DNA of 64,000 bases, taken from Pirellulaceae bacterium. GTDB taxonomy: Bacteria > Planctomycetota > Planctomycetia > Pirellulales > Pirellulaceae. The translations under genes and the position numbers were made by a program. The stretch spans positions 1-64,000 of the forward strand of contig JAHDXO010000045.1 of the NCBI GenBank assembly GCA_023382975.1, read 5' to 3'. The notes beneath the pieces were generated by a model. It was not told where the DNA came from. It did not search any database and was given only the letters and a program-made list of their open reading frames with translations. Positions 9,985 to 18,996 of the stretch are shown here, one piece after another; the first letter of the stretch is position 1, and every line of letters begins with the position of its first letter.

Positions 9985-11412
9985 CTACCGGGGCCGCAGT
10001 ACGAGGAACGTCATGCCGAACAGCAGCACGAATGCGACTGCCACGCCCGCACCCACCATGAAAACGCCCGCAAAGATCCCCGTTGCTTCCGCTGTGTCCC
10101 GGAACTCTTCGTTCGGGGTGGCAAGAGTCGATCCGCTTGGTACTGCTACGGCAGCCGGGGTGGCGGCGTCCCCGTCCGCCGCTTGGGGCGAAGCCGCGTC
10201 CGCCTGATCGTCCCCTGGATCGGCAGCGACAATCGCTTCGGCGGCCGATCCTTCCGCGGGTGGGGCACCTTCTGCTTCAGCAACCCCCTGGAGCTCAGTC
10301 GCCTCACTGGGCGCAGGCTGTGCTTCCGTTTCGGCGACCATTTCCTCGCTCGCCGTTCCCGGCTGAGCGGCGGGGATGACCAAGTCGGGGAAAAAGTCTT
10401 CCGTGCCCAACTGGTACTCGTTGCCCTCTTCGGCGCCGAACTTCGTCGCCATCGTCTCGGCCGCCTTGTACCAATCGGTGGCAATCAACAGATCCATGCC
10501 GGGATTCTGGTCCTTGACCGTACACGAGCAGGCGCCCGTCACGAAATCCACGCAGTCCAGCAAGTTATCGCGATTCACTCCCTTGCCGACGCACGGCGGC
10601 AGCGCCCGTCCGCGTCCGAAGACCATGAACATCATCGGCTTGTCGGCGAACTCGTCGTCCTTTAGATCCTCTTCCATCGACAACAGCGACTCGACGAGCC
10701 ACTTTTCCTTCTCGTCGGACCTGTCCACTTTGACGAAGCCCACTGCGATCTTCGGAACTTCCGGCTCCTCTTCCACTTCGCCTTGCCGAGGCGGTGCAAA
10801 AAATCCCTGCGGCGGTGGGATGTACAACTCGATCTTGCCGTTGGCGATGTCCGCGACGAACTCCTGAATCAACTTCTCCGCCTCGGCGTTCGCCTTGTCG
10901 TCCGAGCCCGTGACCAGCACCATCACCCCCGCATGGCCCTCGGACAATTGCTTGACCATCGCTTGACGCGCGGGCGAGTCGATCATCGTTTCGAGAATCG
11001 CCTCGTCCAACTCGCCGTGATGGATCGGCAGGCCGTAAGGAGTCACAACCAAGTAGCTGGGCGTCTTCTTCTCTTCCTGCGCCTGCCACCACTTGCGAAC
11101 ATCGGGCGGAACGGTCTTCAACTCGGGATCCGCTTTGACGTCCACCGTGGCCAGAAACAGGTTCGCCGGCTGTTCCTCGGACTTGGACCGGTCGCGGATC
11201 ATCGTGTGGAACGCCGCGGCCGCCTCATCGACGGCGTCCTCGTGGAAGTAGTAGATCTCGTACGGCGCCGCCTCCCAGCGATACATGGCATACCGGTAAA
11301 CAGGCGTGCTGCAGGCCCACACCGTTCCCGCCGCGAACAGGGACATCAGCCCGACGACGGCGAACCGCCGCCAAACACACCCAAAACTCGACAAGGTCTT
11401 GATTTGGTACAT
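9985..11412 (-). CDS. secreted or lipid-anchored protein with C-terminal membrane helix, unknown function
   Basis: 475 residues, not recognised as a named family. A hydrophobic signal (about residues 16-34) ends in VWAC, which could be a lipobox. A globular region (40-290) follows with an AFHTMI, a PSYLVVTPYG and a VMVLVTGSDD stretch and several conserved-looking cysteines (CSCTV). Then comes an Ala/Glu/Pro-rich linker and a single C-terminal transmembrane helix (about 445-470) ending in LRPR. It is likely anchored in the cytoplasmic membrane facing the periplasm. The tight spacing to the downstream ABC ATPase suggests an ABC-linked envelope function, which is inference. Confidence 0.75.
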   Translation of the reverse strand: MYQIKTLSSFGCVWRRFAVVGLMSLFAAGTVWACSTPVYRYAMYRWEAAPYEIYYFHEDAVDEAAAAFHTMIRDRSKSEEQPANLFLATVDVKADPELKTVPPDVRKWWQAQEEKKTPSYLVVTPYGLPIHHGELDEAILETMIDSPARQAMVKQLSEGHAGVMVLVTGSDDKANAEAEKLIQEFVADIANGKIELYIPPPQGFFAPPRQGEVEEEPEVPKIAVGFVKVDRSDEKEKWLVESLLSMEEDLKDDEFADKPMMFMVFGRGRALPPCVGKGVNRDNLLDCVDFVTGACSCTVKDQNPGMDLLIATDWYKAAETMATKFGAEEGNEYQLGTEDFFPDLVIPAAQPGTASEEMVAETEAQPAPSEATELQGVAEAEGAPPAEGSAAEAIVAADPGDDQADAASPQAADGDAATPAAVAVPSGSTLATPNEEFRDTAEATGIFAGVFMVGAGVAVAFVLLFGMTFLVLRPR

Positions 11413-11507
11413 CTCTCCGCCTCCGACGGAAAAAGAAGCTGGTTTTCAACTTAACGAACCCCTGTACCATACCAGCACCCGTCCCGTTCGGCAATCAACC
11501 CAGCCTG

Positions 11508-12623
11508 CTAGATCGTCAACCAGCGGTCGCGGGCCAGGACGTCCCAACGTTCCGCCACCCGCCGACCATCGATTACGTGAACCAGCTTGTGCAGCGCGAC
11601 CGTCGGGCAGATGTGCCACGGAACGGCCATCTGGAAATCGCCCGGCTGGAGATGCGTGGCCGTTCGCGACCGGACGACCATGTGTTCTTCGTTCTGCCGG
11701 ACCAGTCGAGCGTCCGGGAGATCCGGAAAGACAAGGCGATTCTCCAGCGGCGGGTCGGCGGCGCACGCCTTGTAGCCCAAGTCGAAAGTGATCAAGTCGG
11801 CCGCGGGACGGCTGATCACGCGGGTCAGCAACAAAGCCGCGATCTCGAAATCCAGATCGGGGAACGCTTCCGTGTATCCCGCGTCGTAGAACACGGCCGT
11901 GCCGGGACTCAGCTCCAGTCCGGGATCATCCATCGCTGCGAAGACGGGGAACGTCCCCGTGCCGCCGACCACGACGCGGGGGACCGGCAGTCCCTGGGCG
12001 AGCAACTGATTCCGAAACGATGCTACGGTCTTCCAAGACTCGTGGACCGCCTCGACCCGAGCTTGAAATGACTTCTGGTGATGATGGCCGTCGTAAACGT
12101 GCAGACCGGCCGGTTCCAGGCCCGGCGCGGCGGCGATTTGCCGATAGAGCCGCACGGCCTCCGGCCCCGGTGCCACGCCGGTCCGATGCATGCCAGTATC
12201 GAGATCCAACAGGACGCCGATGGGCCGTGGGGAATTTTCCATCGTCCTTCCCAGTTGCTCCACGGGTAATGGATGGTCGGCGGTGACGGCGAACCGAACC
12301 TCGGGATAGGTTTCCACGAACCGCGCGACGCGGGGGATATTCGGCCCGACCGGGTTGTAGGCCAACAGAATGTCTCGCACGCCGGCCAGGGCCAGCATTT
12401 CGGCTTCGGCCAGCGTGGCGCACTTGTGGCGCGTGATGCCTAGTGCGAGTTGCCATTCGGCGATCTGGCGGATCTTGTGCGTCTTGCAGTGAGGCCGCAA
12501 CCGCTCGGGCCCGCCGGCCATGCGGATCATCAATCTCAAGTTTGTCTCGACGATTTCCCGAAAGACAAGCAGGGCGGGAGTCACGATATCGTCGAGGGCC
12601 TGAACGGCGTAGCAGGGTTCCAT
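11508..12623 (-). CDS. D-threonine aldolase / D-serine dehydratase-like PLP enzyme
   Basis: 371 residues from ATG 12623; a GTG three codons earlier is also possible. A fold-type III (alanine-racemase-like) PLP enzyme with the Schiff-base lysine region RPHCKTHK near residue 47, the start signature DDIVTPALLVF, and the C-terminal metal/substrate segment FDLGYKACAADP. Relatives are D-threonine aldolase (cleaves D-threonine to glycine and acetaldehyde) and metal-dependent D-serine dehydratase. The sequence does not separate the two. No signal peptide. It is divergent from the FetAB-like genes. Confidence 0.85.
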   Translation of the reverse strand: MEPCYAVQALDDIVTPALLVFREIVETNLRLMIRMAGGPERLRPHCKTHKIRQIAEWQLALGITRHKCATLAEAEMLALAGVRDILLAYNPVGPNIPRVARFVETYPEVRFAVTADHPLPVEQLGRTMENSPRPIGVLLDLDTGMHRTGVAPGPEAVRLYRQIAAAPGLEPAGLHVYDGHHHQKSFQARVEAVHESWKTVASFRNQLLAQGLPVPRVVVGGTGTFPVFAAMDDPGLELSPGTAVFYDAGYTEAFPDLDFEIAALLLTRVISRPAADLITFDLGYKACAADPPLENRLVFPDLPDARLVRQNEEHMVVRSRTATHLQPGDFQMAVPWHICPTVALHKLVHVIDGRRVAERWDVLARDRWLTI

Positions 12624-12715
12624 AGTCCGCACTTTCGGAAGCGAAGTTGCCCGATAGTCCGATCGCTGAAGCGGAAGTATAACATAACGCTCGATCCCGT
12701 TGGCGGAGCAGCATC

Positions 12716-13390
12716 ATGCAGGGCGAAGCGTTGTTGGAAGGCCGACAGATCGGACGCCGAGCGGCGTCCGGCGACTGGCTGCTGCGCGCCGTGAACCTGC
12801 AGATCCGGGCAGGCGAACGGATCGCGGTGTCCGGACCGTCGGGCTCGGGCAAGACGCTGCTGTTGCGTGCGCTGGCCCGCCTGGACCCGATCGACGAGGG
12901 CGACGTGCTGTGGCGGGGCGAATCGGTTCGCGGGGGGCGGACGCCGGAGTTCCGCCGACAAGCGATCTACCTGCACCAGCGAGCCGCGTTGGTCGAAGGA
13001 CGAGTCGAGGACGATCTGCGCGCACCTTTCCGGCTGCGGGCCAACCACGGGCTGGAGTTTTCTCCGGCGAAGATCCACCAATGGCTCGAACTGCTGGGGC
13101 GCGATGCCGGATTGCTGGAAAAACGCGACCGCGAACTGTCGGGCGGCGAATCGCAGTTGGTGGCTCTGATGCGGGCCGTGCAACTCGATCCGCAAATGCT
13201 GCTGCTGGACGAACCGACGGCCGCCCTGGATCCGCAGGCGGCGGACGCCGTCGAACAACTCGTGCGGATCTGGTACGAGCAGCAGCCGGACCGCCGGGCG
13301 CTGGTCTGGGTCAGCCACAATGCCGAGCAATCTCGCCGAGTCGCCCAGCGGCAGATCGCTCTCCAGCAAGGAAGACTTGCCGAGGCTTGA
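12716..13390 (+). CDS. fetA: ABC exporter ATPase, FetA/YbbL-like
   Basis: 224 residues. Walker A GPSGSGKT, signature LSGGESQLVALMRA, Walker B MLLLDEPTAALDP. A GGAG Shine-Dalgarno lies seven bases before the ATG. It is followed after 5 bases by a FetB-type permease. In E. coli FetAB (YbbLM) exports iron and protects against oxidative stress; the pairing with the permease is the main reason for the name. Substrate here is inferred from family only. Confidence 0.85.
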   Translation: MQGEALLEGRQIGRRAASGDWLLRAVNLQIRAGERIAVSGPSGSGKTLLLRALARLDPIDEGDVLWRGESVRGGRTPEFRRQAIYLHQRAALVEGRVEDDLRAPFRLRANHGLEFSPAKIHQWLELLGRDAGLLEKRDRELSGGESQLVALMRAVQLDPQMLLLDEPTAALDPQAADAVEQLVRIWYEQQPDRRALVWVSHNAEQSRRVAQRQIALQQGRLAEA

Positions 13391-13395
13391 CGCGC

Positions 13396-14226
13396 ATGGA
13401 GTATTCCTATCTTGTTCTCTCGCCGTGGCAGGTTGTGCTGGCCGCTTTGCTGATTGCGGTCAACGGTGCGATCTCGGCTGGCTTGCAGTTGAAGATGGAA
13501 CGGACGCTGGCCGTCGCGGCCGTCCGAACCATCCTGCAACTGCTGCTGATCGGGATGGTGCTCGAGTGGGTCTTTCGGGTCGAACGGGCCTGGGTGGTGC
13601 TGGCGCTGCTGTCCATCATGACGCTGGTCGCCGGTTACACGGCCGTCCAGCGGACGCCGCGGCGCTATCCGGGAATCTGGTGGAATGCGCTGCTGTCGAT
13701 TTGGGCCAGTTCGTGGTTCGTGACCGCCTATGCCATGATGGTCGTGCTCAGCGGCGTCGACCGTTGGTATCAGCCGCAATACGCCGTTCCGCTGATGGGC
13801 ATGATCCTGGGCAACACCATGAACGGCGTCTCGCTCGGCCAGTCGGCCTTGATCGAGGCGTTGCTGTCGCAGCGCGAGCGGGTCGAGACGCTGCTGGCCC
13901 TGGGCGCCTCGCGCTGGGAAGCTGCCAGCGGCCCGGTCCGCCACGCCGTCCGCACGGGGATGATCCCCCTGGTGAACATGATGATGGTCGTGGGACTGGT
14001 CAATCTGCCTGGGTTGATGACCGGACAGATCCTGTCCGGAACCCGGCCGATCGAAGCGGTCAAGTACCAGATCGTCATCATGTTCCTGGTCGCATCATCG
14101 GCAGCGCTGGGGACCGTGGGCGTGGTTCTGCTGGCCTACCTGCGCCTGTTCAGCCGCGACCACCAGTTCCTGGTCGGGCGTTTAGAACATCCGGCACCGC
14201 CGCGCCAAACGTCAGGATCGCGCTGA
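13396..14226 (+). CDS. fetB: ABC exporter permease, FetB/YbbM-like
   Basis: 276 residues with about seven membrane segments. It matches the UPF0014/FetB family: an N-terminal LLIAVNGAISAGLQLKMERTL, the central MGMILGNTMNGVSL and the EALLSQRERVETLLALGAS coupling region, then VNMMMVVGLVNLPGLMTGQIL. The ATG lies five bases after the fetA stop, so they form an operon. The predicted role is iron (or other metal) efflux across the inner membrane. Confidence 0.88.
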   Translation: MEYSYLVLSPWQVVLAALLIAVNGAISAGLQLKMERTLAVAAVRTILQLLLIGMVLEWVFRVERAWVVLALLSIMTLVAGYTAVQRTPRRYPGIWWNALLSIWASSWFVTAYAMMVVLSGVDRWYQPQYAVPLMGMILGNTMNGVSLGQSALIEALLSQRERVETLLALGASRWEAASGPVRHAVRTGMIPLVNMMMVVGLVNLPGLMTGQILSGTRPIEAVKYQIVIMFLVASSAALGTVGVVLLAYLRLFSRDHQFLVGRLEHPAPPRQTSGSR

Positions 14227-14371
14227 CCGTCGCGAGACGCACGAACCTCCGATTCCGTGTCTGACCGCCCGTCGGCGGAACAATTTGCCCCAGGCGTTTG
14301 CTCCTCGCATCAGCGCGTCCTAGTGTTACGGAGAACGTATCTGTTGAATTCTCCGGGAGGAACTCCGAGCC

Positions 14372-15790
14372 ATGCAGCCCGTCACCGCCAATCCCAAACG
14401 CACCAGCCACGACGCGATTCTCGAGAACCTGGTGCATCGCGTGAACACCTTGGTGGTCCACGAAACCGAACGGTCCCCCAAGGCGGGGACGGTGGTCGAA
14501 CTGCCCGCGCGCGAGCTGCCGCCGCTGATGGATGCCTTCATCCCGGAGAAGCCGTCGAGCATGGCCGAGACGGGGCTGACGGAAAGCGAAGTCGAAGCGT
14601 TGATCCTGAAGTTGCTGCTGTCGCGGGGAAATCTGTCGGGACGCAGCATCAGCGAACACGTGAAGCTGCCCTTCGTTCTGCTCGAAGGCCCGCTGCGGCA
14701 AATGAAGCACGACCAGTTGGTCGTCTACCGCGCGTCGGCGCCGATGAACGACTACGTCTACCAATTGGCCGAGATCGGCCGCGAACGCGCCAAGCGGATG
14801 GCCGAGCATTGTTCGTACTTCGGCGCAGCTCCGGTGTCGCTGAAGGACTACATCGCCAGCGTCAAGGCGCAATCGATCGCCGACCAGCATCCAACGCTAG
14901 CCGATCTGCAGCGCGCCTTCGAAGACCTGCTGATCCCACCCCGCATGCTGGCCCGCCTGGGGCCGGCGATCAATTCGGGACGCGGGTTCCTGCTGTACGG
15001 CGCAGCGGGCAATGGCAAGACCAGCATTGCCGAACGCGTTACGCTGGCCTTCGGCGCCAAGATCTGGATTCCGCGCGCCCTGGGCGTCGAGGGTGAAATC
15101 ATCCGTCTGTACGACCCGCTCAACCACGAGGAAGTGCCGATCAGCGAATCCGAGGGCTGGTGCGACACCACGCGGATCGATCAACGCTGGGTGCGCATCC
15201 GACGGCCCACGATCATCGCCGGCGGCGAACTCACGATGAGCAACCTGGAGGTCGCGTTCAACACGACCACCGGGATCAGCGAAGCGCCGCTGCAGTTAAA
15301 GAGCAACTGCGGCACGCTCGTGATCGACGACTTCGGCCGCCAGCGGATGAGCGTCCAGGAATTACTGAACCGCTGGATCGTGCCGCTGGAAAAACGGTAC
15401 GACTTTCTGAACCTGGCCAACGGAAAGAAGATCCAAGTGCCGTTCGACCAACTGATCATCTTCTCGACGAACCTGGAACCGCGCGACCTGGTCGACGAAG
15501 CGTTTCTGCGGCGCATTCCCTACAAGATCGAAGTGACCGATCCCAGCGAGGAAGAGTTCCGGACGCTGATGCAGATGATGTGCCAGACCTTGAGAATTCC
15601 CTACGAGCCGGCGCAGGTCGACTATTTGATCCAACGCCACTACCAAGCTGCAGGGCGTCCCTTCCGATGCTGCCAACCGCGGGACCTGCTGCTGCAAGTC
15701 CGCAGCCACTGCCTGTTCCACGGCCTGCCGCTGGAACTGAGCGAGGACAACATCGACTGCGCGGTCGCCAACTACTTCAGCGTCATGTGA
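14372..15790 (+). CDS. AAA+ ATPase with N-terminal winged-helix-like region
   Basis: 472 residues. An N-terminal helical region (1-150) resembles a winged-helix module (VEALILKLLLSRGNLSGRSI). The ATPase core has Walker A YGAAGNGKTS (about 209-218), Walker B TLVIDDFGRQ (about 314-323) and sensor-1 IIFSTN. A Shine-Dalgarno GGGAGGA precedes the ATG. Related proteins are frequent in planctomycetes next to pilus and secretion genes, but function is unproven. It lies about 145 bases after fetB and is probably a separate unit. Confidence 0.85.
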   Translation: MQPVTANPKRTSHDAILENLVHRVNTLVVHETERSPKAGTVVELPARELPPLMDAFIPEKPSSMAETGLTESEVEALILKLLLSRGNLSGRSISEHVKLPFVLLEGPLRQMKHDQLVVYRASAPMNDYVYQLAEIGRERAKRMAEHCSYFGAAPVSLKDYIASVKAQSIADQHPTLADLQRAFEDLLIPPRMLARLGPAINSGRGFLLYGAAGNGKTSIAERVTLAFGAKIWIPRALGVEGEIIRLYDPLNHEEVPISESEGWCDTTRIDQRWVRIRRPTIIAGGELTMSNLEVAFNTTTGISEAPLQLKSNCGTLVIDDFGRQRMSVQELLNRWIVPLEKRYDFLNLANGKKIQVPFDQLIIFSTNLEPRDLVDEAFLRRIPYKIEVTDPSEEEFRTLMQMMCQTLRIPYEPAQVDYLIQRHYQAAGRPFRCCQPRDLLLQVRSHCLFHGLPLELSEDNIDCAVANYFSVM

Positions 15791-15809
15791 TCGGAGCCAC
15801 GCGGCCGCT

Positions 15810-17015
15810 TCACGGCCGCTCGACGACCATCAACCGCGTGAATTCGCCGTCGCTCGCGTTGTAGTAGATGCGTTTGCCGTCGGCGCTGAAGGCCGGGTGC
15901 GGATCGTTACGCCGCCAGGATCTTGCGCCCCGGTGCTGCGGGAAACTGTGCAACAGCACCCACCCGCCGCCGTCCAGGTCCGCGACCATCACGCCCCACT
16001 CGCCCGCTTTGCCGCCGACGGATTCCGTCATTCCGTCGGTCACCATCAACTCGCCGTCGGGACTGATGGAAGGGTGTGAGCCGCGCAGACGCGGCACGTC
16101 TCGAAGCGTCGTGTAGCCGAATTTCTCCTGATCGATGGGGATCGTGATGTTGCCGGCCTCGAAGATGCGGCGCGAGTCCGGCATCCAAGCCGGATGTCCC
16201 CATTTTCCGTGCTGCCAGATGCATGCGCCCTTCTCGAAGTCGTAGCACACGATACCCTGCCGATCGCTGGCGTCCTTGCACATGAAATTGTCGCCGCCCT
16301 TTCCCGCGGCGATCTTGAAGAAGACCCGCTTCCCATCCGGACTGATCACCGGGAAGAAAATCGAGCAGGACTTGCCCCCGAACACCCTCGTCAGCCATTC
16401 GCCGTACTTCGCCTCGACCTCGGCCATCGTCGCACTCGTCGACGTTTCGCCCGTGGCGGCGTTCCACAGATACAGGTCGCGATGCGGTCCGGGATTCCAG
16501 TGACAGCCGTACAGCGGCAGCAGATCGCCGTCCGGCCGGGCAAAGCCGACCTGACGATCTTCGGCTACGACCGTCTTGGCCAGCGTCTTGACGTCGACCA
16601 CGACCACGCGCCACCGCTTGTCGACCACTTCATGAAACGCCACCAGTCGACCGTTCGCGAGCCACTGCTGGCACGCCACGCGATGCGCGTCCTCGGTGTG
16701 GACGTCCTGGGCGAGCACTGTCTCGTTCCCGGTTGCCCGCTCCCGGATGCGCACTTCGCCGACGTAACCCGCCGGATGCGAGGAGCTGAAGAACAGCACA
16801 TGCTTTCCGTCCGGGCTTTCCGGGTTCGCCAGATAGTAGGTGTGAATCGTATGTCGGCCGGCTTCCGGCGCGACAACGCGGACCTTCGCACCGCTGCGCC
16901 ACCCCGCGAGCCGATCGTCGTTGGTCTCCGCCCCGACGATCGGCCCCGCCGCGAGCAGTGCGAACAGCCACAGAGCAATTCCGCTGCCAAATTGCCCACG
17001 GATTGCGAGTCCCAT
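15810..17015 (-). CDS. secreted beta-propeller (TolB/WD40-like) protein
   Basis: 401 residues from ATG 17015, chosen because GGAG lies nine bases upstream and the next residues form a signal peptide ending in VGAE. The body is a series of TolB-like propeller blades with repeated SPDGK / SPDGE / SADGKR motifs (for example NPESPDGKHVLFFSSS). Related planctomycete proteins are annotated as oligogalacturonate-lyase-like or TolB-like periplasmic proteins; no catalytic residues were recognised. Its ATG is one base after the stop of the preceding toxin gene and its Shine-Dalgarno is inside that gene, so translation may be coupled. Confidence 0.8.
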   Translation of the reverse strand: MGLAIRGQFGSGIALWLFALLAAGPIVGAETNDDRLAGWRSGAKVRVVAPEAGRHTIHTYYLANPESPDGKHVLFFSSSHPAGYVGEVRIRERATGNETVLAQDVHTEDAHRVACQQWLANGRLVAFHEVVDKRWRVVVVDVKTLAKTVVAEDRQVGFARPDGDLLPLYGCHWNPGPHRDLYLWNAATGETSTSATMAEVEAKYGEWLTRVFGGKSCSIFFPVISPDGKRVFFKIAAGKGGDNFMCKDASDRQGIVCYDFEKGACIWQHGKWGHPAWMPDSRRIFEAGNITIPIDQEKFGYTTLRDVPRLRGSHPSISPDGELMVTDGMTESVGGKAGEWGVMVADLDGGGWVLLHSFPQHRGARSWRRNDPHPAFSADGKRIYYNASDGEFTRLMVVERP

Positions 17016-17016
17016 T

Positions 17017-17346
17017 TCAGGCATCTCCCTTGCGTCTTGAGTCGGGTGCGCCGATTCGCGATTTCCAGACTGCCGGGTCACGGTGACCGTGGAACACCGC
17101 CACCAAGCTCACCAAGGGTTCCTCAAGTACGTAGCAAAGGACATACGGAAACCGGCGAATCAGTGCCTGTCGAACGTTCTTGTAAACGACCGCGTGCAGT
17201 TCCGGCATTTCGCAGATTCGTTCGAGGGCGGCGTCGACGCACGCGATGAATTCGCCCCCCAGGCCCGAACGCTGGCTCTCGTACCACCGGTAGGCTTCAT
17301 CCAAATCGCCTTCCGCCTCGGGCTCAACTACCAACTGGTACTTCAT
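17017..17346 (-). CDS. RelE/ParE-superfamily toxin
   Basis: 109 residues. It has the compact ParE/RelE fold signature: an N-terminal beta strand and EAEGDLDEAYRWYE helix, a second helix (FIACVDAALERI), then the strands IRRFPYVLCYVLEEP and VSLVAVFHGHRDP. The start overlaps the end of the antitoxin gene by four bases (ATGA), the typical layout of a type II module. Its target (ribosome-dependent mRNA cleavage or gyrase) cannot be read from the sequence. Confidence 0.88.
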   Translation of the reverse strand: MKYQLVVEPEAEGDLDEAYRWYESQRSGLGGEFIACVDAALERICEMPELHAVVYKNVRQALIRRFPYVLCYVLEEPLVSLVAVFHGHRDPAVWKSRIGAPDSRRKGDA

Positions 17347-17567
17347 GTTTCGCCGACGATTCTCCGTTTCACCTCGCCCCAGTCTGAGCCTCGCGGATCC
17401 GACGACTGACGACGCGCCAGACGCCGATCCAGTTCAGCCTTTTGGGCATTTGTAAGTTGGAACTCCGACTCATCCTCTGCGATGCTATCCCAGATTTGAT
17501 CAACCAACGCCATCCGATCCGGGATTGGCAAGGCGAGTATTTCGGGGGGTATCGTGACGTGGGACAT
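17343..17567 (-). CDS. antitoxin, addiction-module component (TIGR02574-like)
   Basis: 74 residues. The pattern of ILALPIPDRMALVDQIWDSI followed by LTNAQKAELDRRLARR matches the small addiction-module component family that pairs with RelE/ParE toxins. It precedes the toxin and overlaps it by four bases. It is acidic-to-neutral and helical, with no obvious separate DNA-binding domain. Presumably neutralises the toxin and autoregulates the operon. Confidence 0.88.
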   Translation of the reverse strand: MSHVTIPPEILALPIPDRMALVDQIWDSIAEDESEFQLTNAQKAELDRRLARRQSSDPRGSDWGEVKRRIVGET

Positions 17568-17845
17568 GTCAATATAACCTCAAACATTCTGCTCGCGAGA
17601 TCCGCCGCTACAACCCGCAAGTATAGACAGCGTGCCCAGAAAGTCCAAGCAAGGCGGCGGATCTTCGTTGGCCGCTCGGCTGATTCAAGTGGCTCGCGGG
17701 CGCCGAACGCGAGTCGAGCCCGCAACGGTTCGCCCAGTGGCCTCGCCAATCCTCCATCTCGCCTGTGGAGAACGATCTGCGACGCTACTTGCCGCTCATC
17801 ACGAACGGCCAGCGGTGGCTGGGCAGCCGCGCCCGGCGTAGATCG

Positions 17846-18376
17846 CTAACCGTCCGGCAAGTCGCTTGCTTTGACGATCGACGCTCCGTCGCGGTGAAGC
17901 CGGGAAACAACGGTCTCAATCTCTTGAAGGTATCGATCAGCATCAAAGTACGAGCCGGTCTTCTGCCACGATACGAGCAGACCGTGGGCAGCCTTCCTGC
18001 GGGCGTCCGATTCAAACGGGACCAATTCGTCGCAACTTCGGAGTGTCTCCACTTGGTGAATTGCGCCGTGATACCGGTAGTGTGGCGAATAGTGAACGAA
18101 AGGCGAGAATGTGTTGACCCGCCGCCAATCTGGCGAGTAGGTGGGGCTGGCGTAGGCTCGCGACAGCCAGGTCTCTTCGGTGCGGTCACCGATTTGGCAG
18201 TAAAGGAGAAAACGTGTGTGACGGACGCGTCCGCTGTTGATGTCAATATCATCGTGCCAGCAATTCAGTGCAGACCATTGGAACGATCCGCTCGCGAGCA
18301 ACAACACTACCACGGCCAGGACCGCAATGCCCAACGCAATCCAGCGGCGGCGCAACTTTGGCAGAGAGGACAACAT
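17846..18376 (-). CDS. small membrane-anchored protein, unknown function
   Basis: 176 residues, family not recognised. A basic N-terminus (LRRRW) is followed by one strong membrane helix (about 12-28) and a ~145-residue domain outside. That domain has WHDDIDINSGRVRHTRFLLYC and an aromatic-rich middle (SPHYRYHGA). The composition is protein-like and the frame is distinct from shadows. It lies downstream of a long hairpin and of the thioesterase gene on the same strand. No function assigned. Confidence 0.65.
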   Translation of the reverse strand: MLSSLPKLRRRWIALGIAVLAVVVLLLASGSFQWSALNCWHDDIDINSGRVRHTRFLLYCQIGDRTEETWLSRAYASPTYSPDWRRVNTFSPFVHYSPHYRYHGAIHQVETLRSCDELVPFESDARRKAAHGLLVSWQKTGSYFDADRYLQEIETVVSRLHRDGASIVKASDLPDG

Positions 18377-18400
18377 GCACCTGTGCGAAGGTAAAGGTCT

Positions 18401-18469
18401 CTATCCCGCAGGCTCGCGCAAAAATGCCTTTGCGTCGGAAGGCACGTTTTCCGTGAGCCTGCAGGATAG
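18401..18469. repeat. 69-bp imperfect palindrome (long hairpin)
   Basis: Two arms of about 30 bases face each other around the loop TGCGTCGG. Shared blocks in order are CTATCC, GCAGGCTC, CG, AAAA and TGCCTT; the differing positions are mostly single changes, several allowing G-U pairs. There is no T-run, so it is not a Rho-independent terminator. It lies between the thioesterase stop and the next minus-strand start. It resembles a REP/MITE-like element. Confidence 0.75.
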
Positions 18470-18563
18470 AAAGTACTCCAGCCGCGGAGATGCGGCGGCT
18501 ATTCGCTTTGTTTACCGCGTCACCGTCCGCACCATGCACGGTAACCGACCTCGGGTGCGGAAG

Positions 18564-18992
18564 TCAAGTACCAGATTGCGGGAGTTCCGCCGGTGCGTTT
18601 TCGGATTTGCGGCGCAGGCGGGCGGCGAAGCGGTCTTTGTTGATGATGCTGCGTTTGTGCAGGCCGCGGGCGATGCGCTCGGTGGCGTCGAAGGCCTCGA
18701 CTTGGAACGTGATGATGCGGCCTTCGACGTGGATCACGCGGGCGCGGCAAACAACCTGCTGGCCCGGCGGCGTTGCCGCCAGGTGTTGAACGTCGACATG
18801 AACGCCAACGGACGTCTCGCCCGACTCGAGTAGCGGCTCCAAGGCGGTGCGCCCGGCCCGTTCGAGGAACCCGATCAGACACGGCGTGCTCAACACGGCC
18901 GGCATCTGGTCGTCGGCAAAGTCGATCACGTGTTGTTGATCGACCACAAATCGAAGTTCGGCTTGATCGCCGATCTTGGGCGCTGATTTCAT
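18564..18992 (-). CDS. thioesterase, fluoroacetyl-CoA thioesterase (FlK)-like hotdog fold
   Basis: 142 residues. The order DFADDQMPAVLSTPCLIGFLERAGRTALEPLLESGETSVG then VDVQHLAATPPGQQVVCRARV and FQVEAFD matches the FlK-like hotdog thioesterase family, including the conserved S/T-P...E...GETSVG segment. It should hydrolyse a short acyl-CoA; specificity is unknown. It begins four bases after the stop of the glycoside hydrolase gene, so the two are probably cotranscribed, with no obvious metabolic link. Confidence 0.82.
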   Translation of the reverse strand: MKSAPKIGDQAELRFVVDQQHVIDFADDQMPAVLSTPCLIGFLERAGRTALEPLLESGETSVGVHVDVQHLAATPPGQQVVCRARVIHVEGRIITFQVEAFDATERIARGLHKRSIINKDRFAARLRRKSENAPAELPQSGT

Positions 18993-18996
18993 CGTG

